38,456 nucleotides of DNA from an uncultured Porphyromonadaceae bacterium (GTDB lineage Bacteria; Bacteroidota; Bacteroidia; Bacteroidales; Muribaculaceae). The stretch spans positions 1 through 38,456 of the forward strand of contig CAMHQD010000022.1 of NCBI GenBank assembly GCA_946187345.1. Direction: 5' to 3'. How positions within the stretch are numbered: the first letter of the stretch is position 1; every line of letters starts with the position of its first letter. The notes under the pieces were generated by a model. That model saw only the letters and a list, made by a program, of their open reading frames with translations, did no database searches and was not told the DNA's origin. This document shows, piece by piece, positions 6,985-14,317 of the stretch. The translations under genes were made by a program, and so were the position numbers.

Positions 6985-8762
6985 TGACTAACAAGAGGAC
7001 CGGCGGTATCGTGACGCGCTACGACCGCGCGCACATGGAGCGCGTGGTGAAGTATCAGCGGCGTGTGAAGCGCATCATGGACGCGGCGGTGAGGGAGGCG
7101 GCGCGGCTCGGCGTGTCGCTTGACGCGTCGCCCGGCGATGACCGCCTGTTCTCATTCGCCGACTACCCGGCGGCGCGGCGGCAATTCGACGCGCTGATGC
7201 GTGAGGTGGCCGCCGATGTCAACGTGGCCATCGTGGACGGTATCCGTGCCGAGTGGACGCTTGCCAACAGCAAGAACAACGAGTTGGCCAACGTGGTGTT
7301 CGGCTCCGCCGTGGGCAAGTTGCCGCAGTCGGCCTACCGCCGCTATTTCTCCACCAACGGGGCGGCGCGCGACGCGTTTGTCACGCGACAGCGCGAGGGG
7401 CTGAGCCTGAGCGACCGCGTGTGGCGATACACCGACCAGTTCAAGCAAGAGATAGAACTGGCGCTTGACCTGGGCATCCGTGGCGGCGTGGCCGCCGACC
7501 GCATGACGGACTACGTGTGCGACTACCTGCGGCACCCAGACAAACTGTTCCGGCGTGTGAGGGACGAGCACGGGCGGCTGCACCTGAGCCAAGCGGCGGC
7601 GGCGTTCCACCCGGGGCGCGGCGTGTACCGCTCGAGTTACCGCAACGCGCTGCGGCTGACGGGCACCGAGACCAACATCGCCTATCGCACCGCCGACCAC
7701 CTGCGCTGGCAACAGGAGGACTTCGTGGTGGGCATCGAGATTGAGTTGAGCAACAACCACACGTGCCTGGGCACCGACGGCAAGGCGCATGAGTTCGCCG
7801 ACATCTGCGACGAACTGAAAGGCCGCTATCCCAAGGAGTTCAAGTTCACGGGTTGGCACCCGAACTGCCGTTGTCACGCGGTGCCGATACTGAAGAGTGA
7901 CGCGGAGCAGGGCGCGGACATCGACCGCATTCTCGCCGGTGACGAGCCGTTGCTCGCCGGCGACAGCGTCAACGCGGTGGCGGAGCCGCCGGAGGCGTTC
8001 CGCGCGTGGGTGCGCGACAACGCGGACCGCCTGGGCGACAACGCGCCCTACTTCGTGCGCGACAACCGCGGCCTCGTGGATGCCATCGCACGGGAGGGAA
8101 TAGATGAGGATCCTCGTTATGGTGCTATGGGAAGTGTAAAACTCGGTAGGCAACAAAATAAGATTGCATGGAATATATATGAAAGCAGCGTTCCTCTAAT
8201 TTTGTCTGACACCTTGCAGCAAAACATAGATGACGCGGCGCAGTTGTTAAACACGACAATTACACCCATGAATTTTATAGAGGCAGATAGTGGCAACTCT
8301 AATATCATCAGAAGCATGATTAACTGCCAGTGTTGTGTGGCTGTTCATGAGGCGCGGTTGCGAGGTCTTAATGTTACAGCAGTAGATTATTCAACCGACC
8401 CTAATAGCGCACAATATAGATTGGCCGAAAAATTTCAATCTATATGGATTAATCCCAAAACAGGCACGATTCCGGAGGTTACAGTTATTTCGTCGGACAA
8501 AGGAGATATTATGCCTCGATTTGAAAAGAGCACGCAAGCTATAGGTCGTTACCACATAGGAATTAATGCACATGACGGTTCAGGGCATGTTTTGACCGCT
8601 GAAAGGTTCAGTGATGGCAAAATGATTTTTTATGACCCGCAATGTGACGAGTTTGTAAGTCTTTCTAATGTCGAAGACTATGCAAGTTTAGAGGTGTTAA
8701 AGATAGACAAGCTATTGTTCAATACAAATATGTTGGCTCAGATTTCAACGCTGGTGCATTAG
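6981..8762 (+). CDS. MuF head morphogenesis protein fused to papain-fold Tox-PL toxin domain
   Basis: A 593-aa protein. Residues about 190-310 form a Mu gpF-like domain ending in the family motif C-x-D...H...HPNCRCHAVPIL. After a linker, residues about 375-593 resemble Tox-PL, a papain-like fold described as protease or glutamine deamidase in polymorphic toxins: NCQCCV (448-453), GSGHVLTAERF with H536, and YDPQ with D552/Q554 give a plausible Cys-His-Asp triad. MuF proteins are packaged in virions near the portal, so the toxin could be injected with DNA. DNA composition changes from GC-rich to A+T-rich at about 8110, exactly at the domain boundary, showing a swapped cassette. A small minus-strand gene overlaps its last 18 bases and may be the immunity gene. 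Confidence 0.82.
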   Translation: MMTNKRTGGIVTRYDRAHMERVVKYQRRVKRIMDAAVREAARLGVSLDASPGDDRLFSFADYPAARRQFDALMREVAADVNVAIVDGIRAEWTLANSKNNELANVVFGSAVGKLPQSAYRRYFSTNGAARDAFVTRQREGLSLSDRVWRYTDQFKQEIELALDLGIRGGVAADRMTDYVCDYLRHPDKLFRRVRDEHGRLHLSQAAAAFHPGRGVYRSSYRNALRLTGTETNIAYRTADHLRWQQEDFVVGIEIELSNNHTCLGTDGKAHEFADICDELKGRYPKEFKFTGWHPNCRCHAVPILKSDAEQGADIDRILAGDEPLLAGDSVNAVAEPPEAFRAWVRDNADRLGDNAPYFVRDNRGLVDAIAREGIDEDPRYGAMGSVKLGRQQNKIAWNIYESSVPLILSDTLQQNIDDAAQLLNTTITPMNFIEADSGNSNIIRSMINCQCCVAVHEARLRGLNVTAVDYSTDPNSAQYRLAEKFQSIWINPKTGTIPEVTVISSDKGDIMPRFEKSTQAIGRYHIGINAHDGSGHVLTAERFSDGKMIFYDPQCDEFVSLSNVEDYASLEVLKIDKLLFNTNMLAQISTLVH

Positions 8763-9002
8763 CTGAATTTCGCGATGAGTTGCGCGTGCTTGCTCGTCAA
8801 TATCACGTACTATTTCATATTTACCCATCTGCGAAAACTTCACTATGATTGGCCTTCCGAGTTTGTGCCCAATGAGTGATTTGCAAAACACATGATAATA
8901 TCGCCACCCATTTTCAAGGCCAGCGAACCGCGCAGAATCGAATTTTATCGGAATAAATTCAGCTGCTATCCGGATTGCTCTATTTTCAAAGTCGCTTTTC
9001 AC
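8745..9002 (-). CDS. Small minus-strand protein, candidate immunity for Tox-PL domain (85 aa)
   Basis: An ORF opposite to the late operon, overlapping the toxin fusion tail-to-tail by 18 bases. The promoter (TTTG 9038-9035, 20 bases, TACCTTTG 9014-9007) would start RNA near 9003, so the GTG at 9002-9000 (VKSDFENRAIR...) is the best start, on a nearly leaderless message. An upstream ATG (9020) lies before the -7 box. The protein is compact and mixed-charge (RFAGLENGWRYYHVF, GRPIIVKFSQMGKYEIV), without signal peptide or TM. I do not recognise a family. Its place next to a variable toxin domain and its matching A+T-rich composition suggest immunity, but this is inference. Confidence 0.55.
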   Translation of the reverse strand: MKSDFENRAIRIAAEFIPIKFDSARFAGLENGWRYYHVFCKSLIGHKLGRPIIVKFSQMGKYEIVRDIDEQARATHREIQLMHQR

Positions 9003-9006
9003 ACCG

Positions 9007-9038
9007 CAAAGGTAGCACATAAAACTTAAACACACAAA
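9007..9038 (-). promoter_or_regulatory. Bacteroidota-type promoter for the minus-strand 85-aa gene
   Basis: Minus strand: TTTG (9038-9035), 20 bases, TACCTTTG (9014-9007). Spacing and boxes match the consensus. It places transcription start a few bases before the GTG at 9002 and decides the start choice. Confidence 0.65.
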
Positions 9039-9048
9039 TTTATTTACT

Positions 9049-9156
9049 ATGACACAGTTATCATTATTTGAGAGTGAGAGTGCGGCGGCTCGCGGGCGCA
9101 AGGCCGGGGTGAGCGTTGCCGACAGAATGAATGACTATGACGGCTTTGTGGGATAG
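9049..9156 (+). pseudogene. 35-codon ORF, possible 5' remnant of a phage DNA methyltransferase
   Basis: MTQLSLFESESAAARG...RMNDYDGFVG then TAG. A CA-rich leader (about 9029-9048) like those of the structural genes precedes the ATG, which supports a real gene start. The segment RMNDYDGFV recalls, from memory, the N-terminus of phage adenine-specific methyltransferases, in which a lysine-rich TTDDCYTP motif follows; nothing of that kind follows here. It may be a truncated gene left after insertion of the toxin/immunity cassette, or an independent small ORF. The identification is weak. Confidence 0.3.
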
Positions 9157-9183
9157 TCTCCATTGTATCGGTGCGTTTACGGC

Positions 9184-9191
9184 CGCAAAGA
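9184..9191 (-). promoter_or_regulatory. Possible minus-strand -7 element
   Basis: TATCTTTG on the minus strand matches TAnnTTTG, but I see no clear TTTG at the -33 distance. It is divergent from the plus-strand promoter at 9232-9263 and would transcribe toward the small remnant and the 85-aa gene. Weak. Confidence 0.25.
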
Positions 9192-9231
9192 TAGTGAATT
9201 TCCGTCTAAAATAAAAAAAGATGGCGTGTAA

Positions 9232-9263
9232 TTTGCATAATCGCGGACAAAGATGTAACTTTG
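9232..9263 (+). promoter_or_regulatory. Bacteroidota-type promoter for the capsid operon
   Basis: TTTG (9232-9235), 20 bases, TAACTTTG (9256-9263). A short dyad CAAAG-N6-CTTTG overlaps the -7 box and might bind a regulator. It lies about 38 bases before the scaffold gene and gives the head genes an internal promoter. Confidence 0.65.
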
Positions 9264-9300
9264 ACGCGGAATATTACAACTCACACACAAATTGTAAAAT

Positions 9301-9969
9301 ATGAGGGAAATAATCAAGAGCACGCTCAAGACCCGTTTTGAGGGGGTGAGCGACAACATCATCGACAGGGTGGCCGACAAGCTGGCCAAGACTGTCAACA
9401 CCGAGGAGGCGGCCCGCGCCGCCGTCGAGGCATTCACCTTGCAGCAGTTATTGGAGAGTTACGGCGACTGGCGCGCCACCGGAGCGCAGCAGACCGCCGT
9501 GGCGAACTATGAGCGCAAGCACGGCCTGAAAGACGGCAAGCCGATGGCCGCTCCCGACACCGCCACAGGGGACGACCCGGATCCCAAGCCCGCGGCCGCA
9601 CCCTCCAAGAGCGACGACGTGCCGGCATGGGCGGCCGCCTTGATTGAGGCCAACAAAGCCTTGACCGAGCGGCTGAACAAACTCGACACCGACCGCACCG
9701 CCACTACCCGCAAGGCGCAACTGGCGCAGGTCATCGACCGCCTGCCCGCCACCCACCGCAAGGCCTACGAGCGTCTGCCGCTCGACACGCTCACCGACGA
9801 GCAGTTCACCGCGCTGCTTGACGAGGTGAAACCCGAGGTGGAGACCATTCTGGGCGAGGCACAAGCGCGAGGGGCAGTCTTCGGCAAGCCCACGACGGGC
9901 AACATCGTCGCGCCGCGCCAGGCCACACCGGCCGAGGTGGACGCCGTGATTGAGAAAATGAACATTTAA
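9301..9969 (+). CDS. Capsid scaffolding-like protein
   Basis: A 222-aa hydrophilic protein rich in Ala, Glu, Lys and Thr. Helical N- and C-termini flank a Pro/Ala/Asp-rich linker (about 80-105), then coiled-coil-like residues 110-150. Position, size and composition fit a head scaffold made just before the decoration and major capsid genes; scaffolds guide prohead assembly and leave or are cleaved. No protease motif is visible. The start follows a CA-rich leader (about 9279-9300) and a dedicated promoter. Confidence 0.6.
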   Translation: MREIIKSTLKTRFEGVSDNIIDRVADKLAKTVNTEEAARAAVEAFTLQQLLESYGDWRATGAQQTAVANYERKHGLKDGKPMAAPDTATGDDPDPKPAAAPSKSDDVPAWAAALIEANKALTERLNKLDTDRTATTRKAQLAQVIDRLPATHRKAYERLPLDTLTDEQFTALLDEVKPEVETILGEAQARGAVFGKPTTGNIVAPRQATPAEVDAVIEKMNI

Positions 9970-9989
9970 CAACCAACAACACACACAAC

Positions 9990-10373
9990 ATGCCAACCGC
10001 AATTATCAGCAACGACGCCACCGGCGTCTATGAGGGCAACGACAACATCGTTATCGTCAACGCCCTGGGTCATGTGCCCGGCGGCCGCACCCTCGACGTG
10101 AGCGATGTGGCTTCCGGCACGACCGTCATCAAGGCGGGACACATCATCATCGCCAAGAGCGACGGCGCGCTGGCGCCGCTTGGCGTGACCGGGGACGCCT
10201 ATGCCACTTTGGGCGAGGGCGAGACCTACGTGGGCGTGCTCAAGGCGAGCGTGCCCGTGAGCGACCCACGCGCCGCCATCGTCACCATCGGACAGGTGAA
10301 CGCCGCCGCCAGTCCCTACCCCGTCACGGCAGCCATCAAGGCCGGTCTGCCGCGCATCGAATTCCTTTACTAA
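9990..10373 (+). CDS. Head decoration-like protein
   Basis: A 127-aa Gly/Ala/Val-rich protein predicted to be mostly beta strand (GHIIIAKSDGALAPLG and similar), lying between scaffold and major capsid as lambda gpD-type decoration or stabilising proteins do. The start is preceded by CA-rich AACAACACACACAACA. No catalytic motif is seen. The decoration role is inferred from order and size. Confidence 0.55.
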   Translation: MPTAIISNDATGVYEGNDNIVIVNALGHVPGGRTLDVSDVASGTTVIKAGHIIIAKSDGALAPLGVTGDAYATLGEGETYVGVLKASVPVSDPRAAIVTIGQVNAAASPYPVTAAIKAGLPRIEFLY

Positions 10374-10406
10374 CCCAAGCAACACGCACACACACTACAC
10401 ACAACA

Positions 10407-11534
10407 ATGAATGAGAGTTTGTTTATCGAGTGGGTGAATAAGTATTTCGCCCCGGTGGTCGGCAAGATTTCCGAGCTGTTCAACGGCAAGAAAGAAGAGC
10501 CCGGCTTGCTCCACAAGACGATGCTCACCGAGGAGTATAGCGCCGACCTGACCTATGCCTCCACGTCCATCAACCACAGCGTTGTGGCCGCCGACGTGGT
10601 GTCGCTCGACTCGCCGCTGCCGCTCAAGAAGCGCGGCGCCATCAGCCGCGCCACCGGCACCATCCCCAAGATTGGCGTCAAGTACCGCAAAGGAGAGAAA
10701 GACATCACCGACCTCAACATCCTTGTGGCGCGCGGCGTTGACGAGGCCACCGTGGCCAACCGCCTGCTCAAGGACGCCGCACTGGCTGTCAAGGACGTGG
10801 AGAGCCGCCTTGAGATTATGTTCCTCGAGGCATTGTCCACCGGCTACGTGCTCGTGGACGACGGCACCGACAACGACGCGTTGAACGAGGGCACCGGAGT
10901 GCGCGCTAACTTCGGCTACAAGGCCGAGAACCAGTTTAACGCCGCCGTGGCCTGGGCCGACGCCCAGGGCAAAATTGTCGCCACGGCAACGCCCGTTGAC
11001 GACCTGCGCAAGCTGTTCACCAAGGCTGATGCCGACGGCAACGCCATCAACCACATTTGGCTCAGCGAGAAATACTTCAACCTGATGCGCTCCAGCGAGC
11101 AGGGCAAGGAACTCGCCGCCGCGTTCACCGGCCAGGTGATCACCAAGAGCACCGTGCTGCCCGTGCCCAACCGCCGCACGTTCCTTGAGGCGCTCGCCGA
11201 CGAGTTCAACGCCGAGTTCCACATCGTCAAGTCGACGTTCAAGGTCGAGAAGAAAGACGGCACCGGCGCGTCCGTCTCGCCCTGGGCCGAGGCCAACCTT
11301 GTGGGCACGCCCGACACCAACGTGGGTCGTCTGGTCTACGGCACTCTGGCCGAGGAGAGCAACCCCGTGGCGGGCGTCAGCTACCAGAAGAGCGGCTCCT
11401 ACACGCTCGTGGCCAAGTACAGCAAGACCGACCCGCTGGAGGAGTTCACCACTGCCCAGGCGCTTGCCATTCCCGTGATTGACAACGGCGAGAGCATCTA
11501 TGTGCTCCACGCCGATGAGGTTGACAACGGTTAA
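10407..11534 (+). CDS. Major capsid protein
   Basis: A 375-aa protein in the standard position after scaffold and decoration genes. It begins MNESLFIEWVNKYFAPVVGK and shows the mixed alpha/beta pattern of HK97-fold shells, including a long spine-helix-like region (about 110-135, ANRLLKDAALAVKDVESRL). The length is typical. Codon use is strongly GC-biased, as expected for a highly expressed phage core gene. The leader (10374-10406) is a long CA-rich tract. There is no N-terminal delta-domain, which fits a separate scaffold gene. Confidence 0.75.
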   Translation: MNESLFIEWVNKYFAPVVGKISELFNGKKEEPGLLHKTMLTEEYSADLTYASTSINHSVVAADVVSLDSPLPLKKRGAISRATGTIPKIGVKYRKGEKDITDLNILVARGVDEATVANRLLKDAALAVKDVESRLEIMFLEALSTGYVLVDDGTDNDALNEGTGVRANFGYKAENQFNAAVAWADAQGKIVATATPVDDLRKLFTKADADGNAINHIWLSEKYFNLMRSSEQGKELAAAFTGQVITKSTVLPVPNRRTFLEALADEFNAEFHIVKSTFKVEKKDGTGASVSPWAEANLVGTPDTNVGRLVYGTLAEESNPVAGVSYQKSGSYTLVAKYSKTDPLEEFTTAQALAIPVIDNGESIYVLHADEVDNG

Positions 11535-11551
11535 CTCAATCCGCCACCGAG

Positions 11552-11875
11552 ATGACCACACGGCAGTATCTGCAGGGCATCAACGCCTACCCCGTGCCGG
11601 ACGCGGCACTCGGGCGCATCATCATCAGGCGCGGCCTCGACATCGAGGCGGCCGTGGACGACGCGCGCTTTGAGGGGCTGCGCCTGGCCGAGGCCGACGT
11701 GCTCTCATGGCTCGCCGACGCGCCCAATGTGGCGCAGGGCGGCCAGAACTACACGTTCACCGACGAGCAGCGTGACGCGCTGCGGGCGCGGGCACGCGCC
11801 ATCTATGGCGAGTTCGGCGACGAGGAGGGCACGGCCGGTGCCGTCACCTACGGCTACAAAGGGTCACGATTATGA
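11552..11875 (+). CDS. Head-tail connector (adaptor) protein
   Basis: A 107-aa, largely helical acidic protein with MTTRQYLQGINAYPVPDAAL at the start, located right after the capsid gene where gp6/gp15-type adaptors are found. Such proteins bind the portal and build the neck. It overlaps the next gene by 4 bases (ATGA). Assigned from size, helicity and order. Confidence 0.55.
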   Translation: MTTRQYLQGINAYPVPDAALGRIIIRRGLDIEAAVDDARFEGLRLAEADVLSWLADAPNVAQGGQNYTFTDEQRDALRARARAIYGEFGDEEGTAGAVTYGYKGSRL

Positions 11876-12198
11876 TTATCGCCAACGGCACAATCCGGTT
11901 CGCCGCAATCACTCCCGGCGGCATCGACGCGGCCACCGGCCACGCCATTGCCGCCGCCGCCGTGTGGGGCAACCATGTGCCGTGCCAATGGGGATATGAC
12001 CGCCGCGACCTGACGGCGCGCGACGCTCAAGGCAACCCCGTCACCTCCACCCGCCGGTGGGTGCTCATTGAGGGTGACGGGGAGGAGGCGGCCGAGCGGC
12101 TGCGACTGTACAACACGGCGGGCGAACTGCTGGGCGAGTACTCCGTGGTGGCCATCGAGCACCTGGCGGCGGTCAACCAATCACGCATCACTATCTGA
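11872..12198 (+). CDS. Head closure/stopper-like protein
   Basis: A 108-aa mostly beta protein overlapping the adaptor gene by 4 bases. Position and size fit an SPP1 gp16-type head-closure protein that seals the portal until tail attachment. There is no distinctive motif; assignment is by synteny. Confidence 0.45.
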   Translation: MIIANGTIRFAAITPGGIDAATGHAIAAAAVWGNHVPCQWGYDRRDLTARDAQGNPVTSTRRWVLIEGDGEEAAERLRLYNTAGELLGEYSVVAIEHLAAVNQSRITI

Positions 12199-12204
12199 AC
12201 GGCC

Positions 12205-12678
12205 ATGGCTATCGAGTGTACCACTCCGACGGATAAAGTGGACGAGGCAATCCGCGTCCAACTGGAACGGGTGAACCGCGCCACCGTCGCCACGTTGACC
12301 TATATTGGCGAGCAATGCGTCAAGCGCGCCCGTCAATACGGCTACGGCAAGGACTACACCGACCGCACGGGCAACCTGCGCTCGAGTGTGGGATTTGTGA
12401 TTGTCAACAACGGCGCCATCGTCAAGATGAGCGACTTTGAGCCGGTGATGAGTGGCGCCGAGGGCGGCAATGACGGCCGTCAGTATGCCGCCGAACTCGC
12501 CGCCAACTACACGACCGGATGGGCATTGATTGTGGTGGCCGGCATGGAGTACGCCTCATTTGTGGCCGACCGAGGTTATGATGTGCTCGCCGGCGCGCAA
12601 CTGCTGGCCGACACCGTCGTGCCGCAGAAACTGGAGGAAATGCGTCAACAGATTGAGCGAAGTCTTGGCCATGTATAA
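12205..12678 (+). CDS. HK97 gp10-like neck/tail attachment protein
   Basis: A 157-aa protein with YTDRTGNLRSSVGFVIVNNG (about 53-72) and a C-terminal MEYASFVADRGYDVL, the pattern of HK97-gp10-like proteins (the T-GNLR-S motif and a later Y-A-x-x-V-x). These form the head-proximal neck ring of siphophages. It is 6 bases after the previous gene and overlaps the next by 8. Confidence 0.65.
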   Translation: MAIECTTPTDKVDEAIRVQLERVNRATVATLTYIGEQCVKRARQYGYGKDYTDRTGNLRSSVGFVIVNNGAIVKMSDFEPVMSGAEGGNDGRQYAAELAANYTTGWALIVVAGMEYASFVADRGYDVLAGAQLLADTVVPQKLEEMRQQIERSLGHV

Positions 12679-13096
12679 GACCGGCATCAAGGTGGAGGGC
12701 GACGTGTTCGCCAAACTGCGCGGCAGCGCGCTCGCCGCGGCGCTCACAGGCGGTGTCTACCGCGACGGGACGCGGCCGCGCGACAGCCGTCTTGAGGACG
12801 CGGTGGTGATTTTCACCGCCGGACTGACGGGAGAGGTGCAGCGCGGCGAGGTGACCATCAATATCTTTGTGCCGGACATCATGCCATGGGACAACGGCGT
12901 GGCCGTGCCCGATGGAGCGCGTTTGGAAACATTGAGCGAGCTTGCCGCCCAATGGGTGGAGAGTTTGAACCCGACATCAAACTACCGCTTCACGCTCGCC
13001 GCGACTATACACGTGACCCAACTGCCGGAACGCGCCGAGCACTTCATCGTGGTCAAACTCGGTTATCAGTACTATGGCGGATACAACGACAACTAA
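12671..13096 (+). CDS. Tail completion/terminator-like protein
   Basis: A 141-aa protein. The start at 12671 (MYKTGIKVEGDVFAKLRG) is chosen because it overlaps the preceding gene by 8 bases as in coupled operons; the longer in-frame ORF upstream is only the shadow of that gene. The alpha/beta pattern and place before the tail tube gene match tail terminator proteins that cap the tube. There is no diagnostic motif. Confidence 0.5.
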   Translation: MYKTGIKVEGDVFAKLRGSALAAALTGGVYRDGTRPRDSRLEDAVVIFTAGLTGEVQRGEVTINIFVPDIMPWDNGVAVPDGARLETLSELAAQWVESLNPTSNYRFTLAATIHVTQLPERAEHFIVVKLGYQYYGGYNDN

Positions 13097-13126
13097 ACAA
13101 CAACAATTAAACACACACACACTATT

Positions 13127-13603
13127 ATGCAGATTTCATGGGGCAAACCCAAAATTTACGTTAAGAAAATCGGCTCCAACACTACGTGGAGCCTGGTGCC
13201 CACTCCCGTTGAGGACAGCACGCAGCTCAACACCGAGCAGGGCGAGCGTCTCGAGGCCAAGATTGAGGGCGGCGAGAATGAGGACGTGCGCGTCAAGCGC
13301 AGTTCCTACGAACTCGTGTTCCAGGTGCGCAAGGTCAAAGGCCGCAAGGCACCCATCGCCAGCGTGGACGGCGTGGTGACCGACGAATACCAGGTCATGG
13401 TGCAGCCCGAGGATCCCGAGTGCCCCGGCTTCAGCATTGACAAGGCCAGCGTCAACGTGGTCGAGACTTTCACCACGGCCGACGGCGCCATGTGGGAGTA
13501 CCACTTCAACGTCCTCAAGCCCGACAGCGGCGAGATGGTCAAGTGGGGCACCGTCACCGTCACCGGCGACACGCCCTCCATCGAGGTTGACGCCGATGAC
13601 TGA
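13127..13603 (+). CDS. Major tail tube protein
   Basis: A 158-aa, mostly beta protein (MQISWGKPKIYVKKIG..., WSLVPTPVEDST) located between tail completion and chaperone/tape-measure genes, the usual place of the siphophage tube protein. The long CA-rich leader (13097-13126) and strong codon bias fit high expression. There is no sheath gene in the window, supporting a non-contractile tail. It overlaps the next start by one base. Confidence 0.65.
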   Translation: MQISWGKPKIYVKKIGSNTTWSLVPTPVEDSTQLNTEQGERLEAKIEGGENEDVRVKRSSYELVFQVRKVKGRKAPIASVDGVVTDEYQVMVQPEDPECPGFSIDKASVNVVETFTTADGAMWEYHFNVLKPDSGEMVKWGTVTVTGDTPSIEVDADD

Positions 13604-14313
13604 TGGCCGAACCCGTTGACAACGACATCGCTGATGTCGTCATCGAGCGGCCTCACGCGTTCACGGCGGGGGACGAGACATACTTCCTCTATCCCCCGTC
13701 GCTGGGCGTGATGCTCCTGCAGCGACAATGCCTCTCACGGCTGCAACTCGACAGCGACAGCGACCTCACCCTGCAGGTGATGCTCAACGTTCACGACCGG
13801 CGCGAGCAATGCGCGCTCGCCGTGGCCTATGCCACCTGCCGTGGCAAGGACGACGTGTTCTCTGCCTCATTCGCCGGGCGGCTGCGCGAGATTGCCGCCA
13901 TCGACGACGAGGGCTTGACAACCCTGCTGCTGTGGGTGCTATCCGCGCTCGACAACACCACCAAGTTGCGCGGCCGCCTCGGGCTTGACCGGGACCAGCA
14001 ACGCTTGAGCGAGGTGATGCGCCGCAAGGACAAAGGAAACGACCTGACGTTCGGCGGCGTTTCGATTTTCGGAACGGTCATCGACCCCGCCTGCGAGCGA
14101 TATGGCTGGAGTTACGACTACGCTGTGTGGGGTGTGTCTTACGCCTGCCTCACAGCCATGTTGCTCGACAAGGTGACACCCGTCTATCTCACCGACGATG
14201 AGCGCCGGCGCATCCCCGCCCGTTTCCTCGGAGCGCGCGACCGCGCCACTGTCATCAACGGCGACGATCCGAAAAACTATGAGCAAATAATCAAACACAT
14301 GAATTGGGGCTGA
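13603..14313 (+). CDS. Tail assembly chaperone-like protein
   Basis: A 236-aa, largely helical protein directly before the tape-measure gene, the slot of gpG/gpGT chaperones that coat the tape measure during tail assembly. I found no separate downstream frame that would need a ribosomal frameshift; the protein is one continuous ORF, so the G-T fusion strategy may be absent. The start overlaps the tube gene's stop by one base. Confidence 0.45.
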   Translation: MAEPVDNDIADVVIERPHAFTAGDETYFLYPPSLGVMLLQRQCLSRLQLDSDSDLTLQVMLNVHDRREQCALAVAYATCRGKDDVFSASFAGRLREIAAIDDEGLTTLLLWVLSALDNTTKLRGRLGLDRDQQRLSEVMRRKDKGNDLTFGGVSIFGTVIDPACERYGWSYDYAVWGVSYACLTAMLLDKVTPVYLTDDERRRIPARFLGARDRATVINGDDPKNYEQIIKHMNWG

Positions 14314-14317
14314 AACC

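Noticed and set aside
7152-8156. A 334-codon minus-strand frame across the MuF gene
   Set aside because: Same codon-bias effect; it ends where composition changes, and its His/Val/Arg-rich translation looks like a complement artefact.
10395-11561. A 388-codon open frame on the minus strand across the major capsid gene
   Set aside because: It is an antisense shadow caused by GC-rich codon bias; the plus-strand gene fits position, size and leader, while the minus frame has no recognisable domain or promoter.
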